From Flavipsychrobacter stenotrophus (GTDB lineage: Bacteria; Bacteroidota; Bacteroidia; Chitinophagales; Chitinophagaceae): 5,598 bases of DNA. The stretch is from positions 1-5,598 of the forward strand of contig CANBTK010000176.1 in assembly GCA_947372365.1 (NCBI GenBank), given 5' to 3'. Every line of letters starts with the position of its first letter. Positions within the stretch are counted from its first letter, which is position 1. Below, piece after piece: positions 4,765 through 5,598 of this stretch. The position numbers were made by a program, and so were the translations under genes. The notes beneath the pieces are model-generated. The model searched no databases, had not been told where the DNA came from, and saw nothing but the letters and a program-made list of their open reading frames with translations.

Positions 4765-5598
4765 CTATCGAACGGTAATTTCCTTTACTATGCGCTCACC
4801 ATCTGCAAGAGCAGCGACAAAATAGATGCCAGGCGGGACATGGAAATCTACTGCAGTATCCTTATTGGTGATAATAGTCAGCTCCTTTACTTTCTGGCCT
4901 AACAGATTAGTAACTATTATCTGCACCTCCCTATCGGTTGTGGAAACAAGGTTAAGTGTAAATGATCCGGTTGATGGATTAGGATATATGCTCATTTCTG
5001 CTTCCGTGGCAAAACCAGAGAATGTAGCAGTTGGTGAATAAGCTATCTTTCTAATCACCTGTGCATTTGAATCAGCTACAAAAATAGCTGTTCCGGCGAC
5101 TTTTACAGAAACTACATGGCCTAACTGGGCAGCTGAGGCAGCCCCGCCATCTCCGCTATATCCGCAAGTACTAGTTCCTGCAATGGTGTTAATAATCCCG
5201 GCAGTTGTTACTTTTCGTATACGGCAGTTGTAAAAATCCGCAATTATCATGTTTCCTGATGCATCTATTGCGATACCATTAGGCCCATCTAATTTTGCAG
5301 CTGTAGCCGGCCCGCCATCACCACTGAAACCCGCAATACCGCTACCCGCCACAGTAGTAATGATGCCCGCTGTATCAACTTTGCGTATGCGATTGTAATA
5401 AAAGTCGGCGATATATAAATTGCCTCCGGCATCGAAAGCAATATTATTCGGCTTGCCGAGCCCGGCTGCAGTAGCTGCGATACCCTCCGCAAGTGATGTG
5501 CCTCCCCCGGCTACAGTACTAATATTATTTGCTGTGTCTATTTTTCTTATGATTCCACCATAGCTATATCCGCCGCCATCTGCAATATAAATATTTCC
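4765..5598 (-). CDS. NHL-repeat secreted protein with T9SS type A sorting domain, N-terminus beyond the window edge
   Basis: The frame is open from the right edge to a TAG at 4765-4767, giving the last 277 residues. Residues 1-187 hold tandem NHL beta-propeller units, each with a GNxYIAD-like strand, an RIRKV strand, an IAG or VAG turn and an SGDGGPATAA-type loop. Residues about 202-277 are the Por_Secre_tail type A sorting domain: MSIYPNPSTGSFTLNL, then VTNLLGQKVKELTI, ending PPGIYFVAALADGERIVKEITVR-like with a basic last residue. In characterised T9SS substrates this domain is cleaved on export and the protein is attached to the surface or released. The true start and signal peptide lie outside the window; a GTG at 5352 is internal, since the repeats continue upstream of it. 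NHL propellers usually bind proteins or other ligands; the partner is unknown. Confidence 0.93.
   Translation of the reverse strand, partial: GNIYIADGGGYSYGGIIRKIDTANNISTVAGGGTSLAEGIAATAAGLGKPNNIAFDAGGNLYIADFYYNRIRKVDTAGIITTVAGSGIAGFSGDGGPATAAKLDGPNGIAIDASGNMIIADFYNCRIRKVTTAGIINTIAGTSTCGYSGDGGAASAAQLGHVVSVKVAGTAIFVADSNAQVIRKIAYSPTATFSGFATEAEMSIYPNPSTGSFTLNLVSTTDREVQIIVTNLLGQKVKELTIITNKDTAVDFHVPPGIYFVAALADGERIVKEITVR
5038..5598 (-). repeat. Tandem NHL repeat units, about 54-58 codons each
   Basis: Repeat landmarks GNIYIAD, GNLYIAD, GNMIIAD and GTAIFVAD begin at fragment residues 1, 59, 115 and 169, so the spacings are 58, 56 and 54 codons. The last unit has drifted: it reads VISVKV-like residues where earlier ones have PNGIAID, and VIRKIAY where they have RIRKVDT. 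A complete propeller usually has six or so blades, so more units should lie to the right. Confidence 0.85.

Noticed and set aside
5289..5492. Minus-strand 67-codon frame
   Set aside because: It overlaps the NHL-repeat gene in another frame and has no repeat or domain pattern.

Overview
The window looks like chromosomal DNA of a Bacteroidota bacterium, most likely in or near Chitinophagaceae. Four things point there. Both C-terminal sorting signals of the type IX secretion system (T9SS) occur. A secreted protein begins its mature part with the SHxxGG...Y motif seen in Bacteroidota surface proteins. Octamers fit the Bacteroidota -7 promoter consensus TAnnTTTG. No Shine-Dalgarno sequence stands out at any start. 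The genus cannot be read from this stretch.

Layout, left to right. (1) 1-1307, minus: the first 435 residues of a large secreted protein with a type B (gliding-motility-associated, CHU_C) sorting domain, cut by the left edge. (2) 1419-2300, minus: a bestrophin-family ion channel. (3) 2301-2620: a 320-base divergent intergenic region with an identical TACATTTG octamer facing each flanking gene, plus several inverted repeats. (4) 2621-3562, plus: a YihY/BrkB-family six-helix membrane protein, followed by a probable intrinsic terminator. (5) 3619-3795, minus: an undescribed 58-residue predicted lipoprotein, convergent with yihY. A perfect 18-bp palindrome abuts its start codon. (6) 3939-4538, minus: a membrane-anchored SOUL-family heme-binding protein. 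(7) 4539-4764: a non-coding stretch with a perfect 9-bp inverted repeat. (8) 4765-5598, minus: the C-terminal 277 residues of an NHL-repeat protein ending in a type A T9SS sorting domain, cut by the right edge.

The genes do not form an obvious pathway. Two are T9SS exports (one of each sorting class), two are inner-membrane proteins, and two are anchored envelope proteins facing the periplasm, so the common theme is the cell envelope. Gaps of about 110-320 bases and alternating strands argue for mostly single-gene transcription units. No mobile element, CRISPR array, tRNA or rRNA was seen. The least explained part is the small lipoprotein gene with its palindrome. The two edge genes and the small lipoprotein are easy to miss, because the first two lack one end and the third is short.
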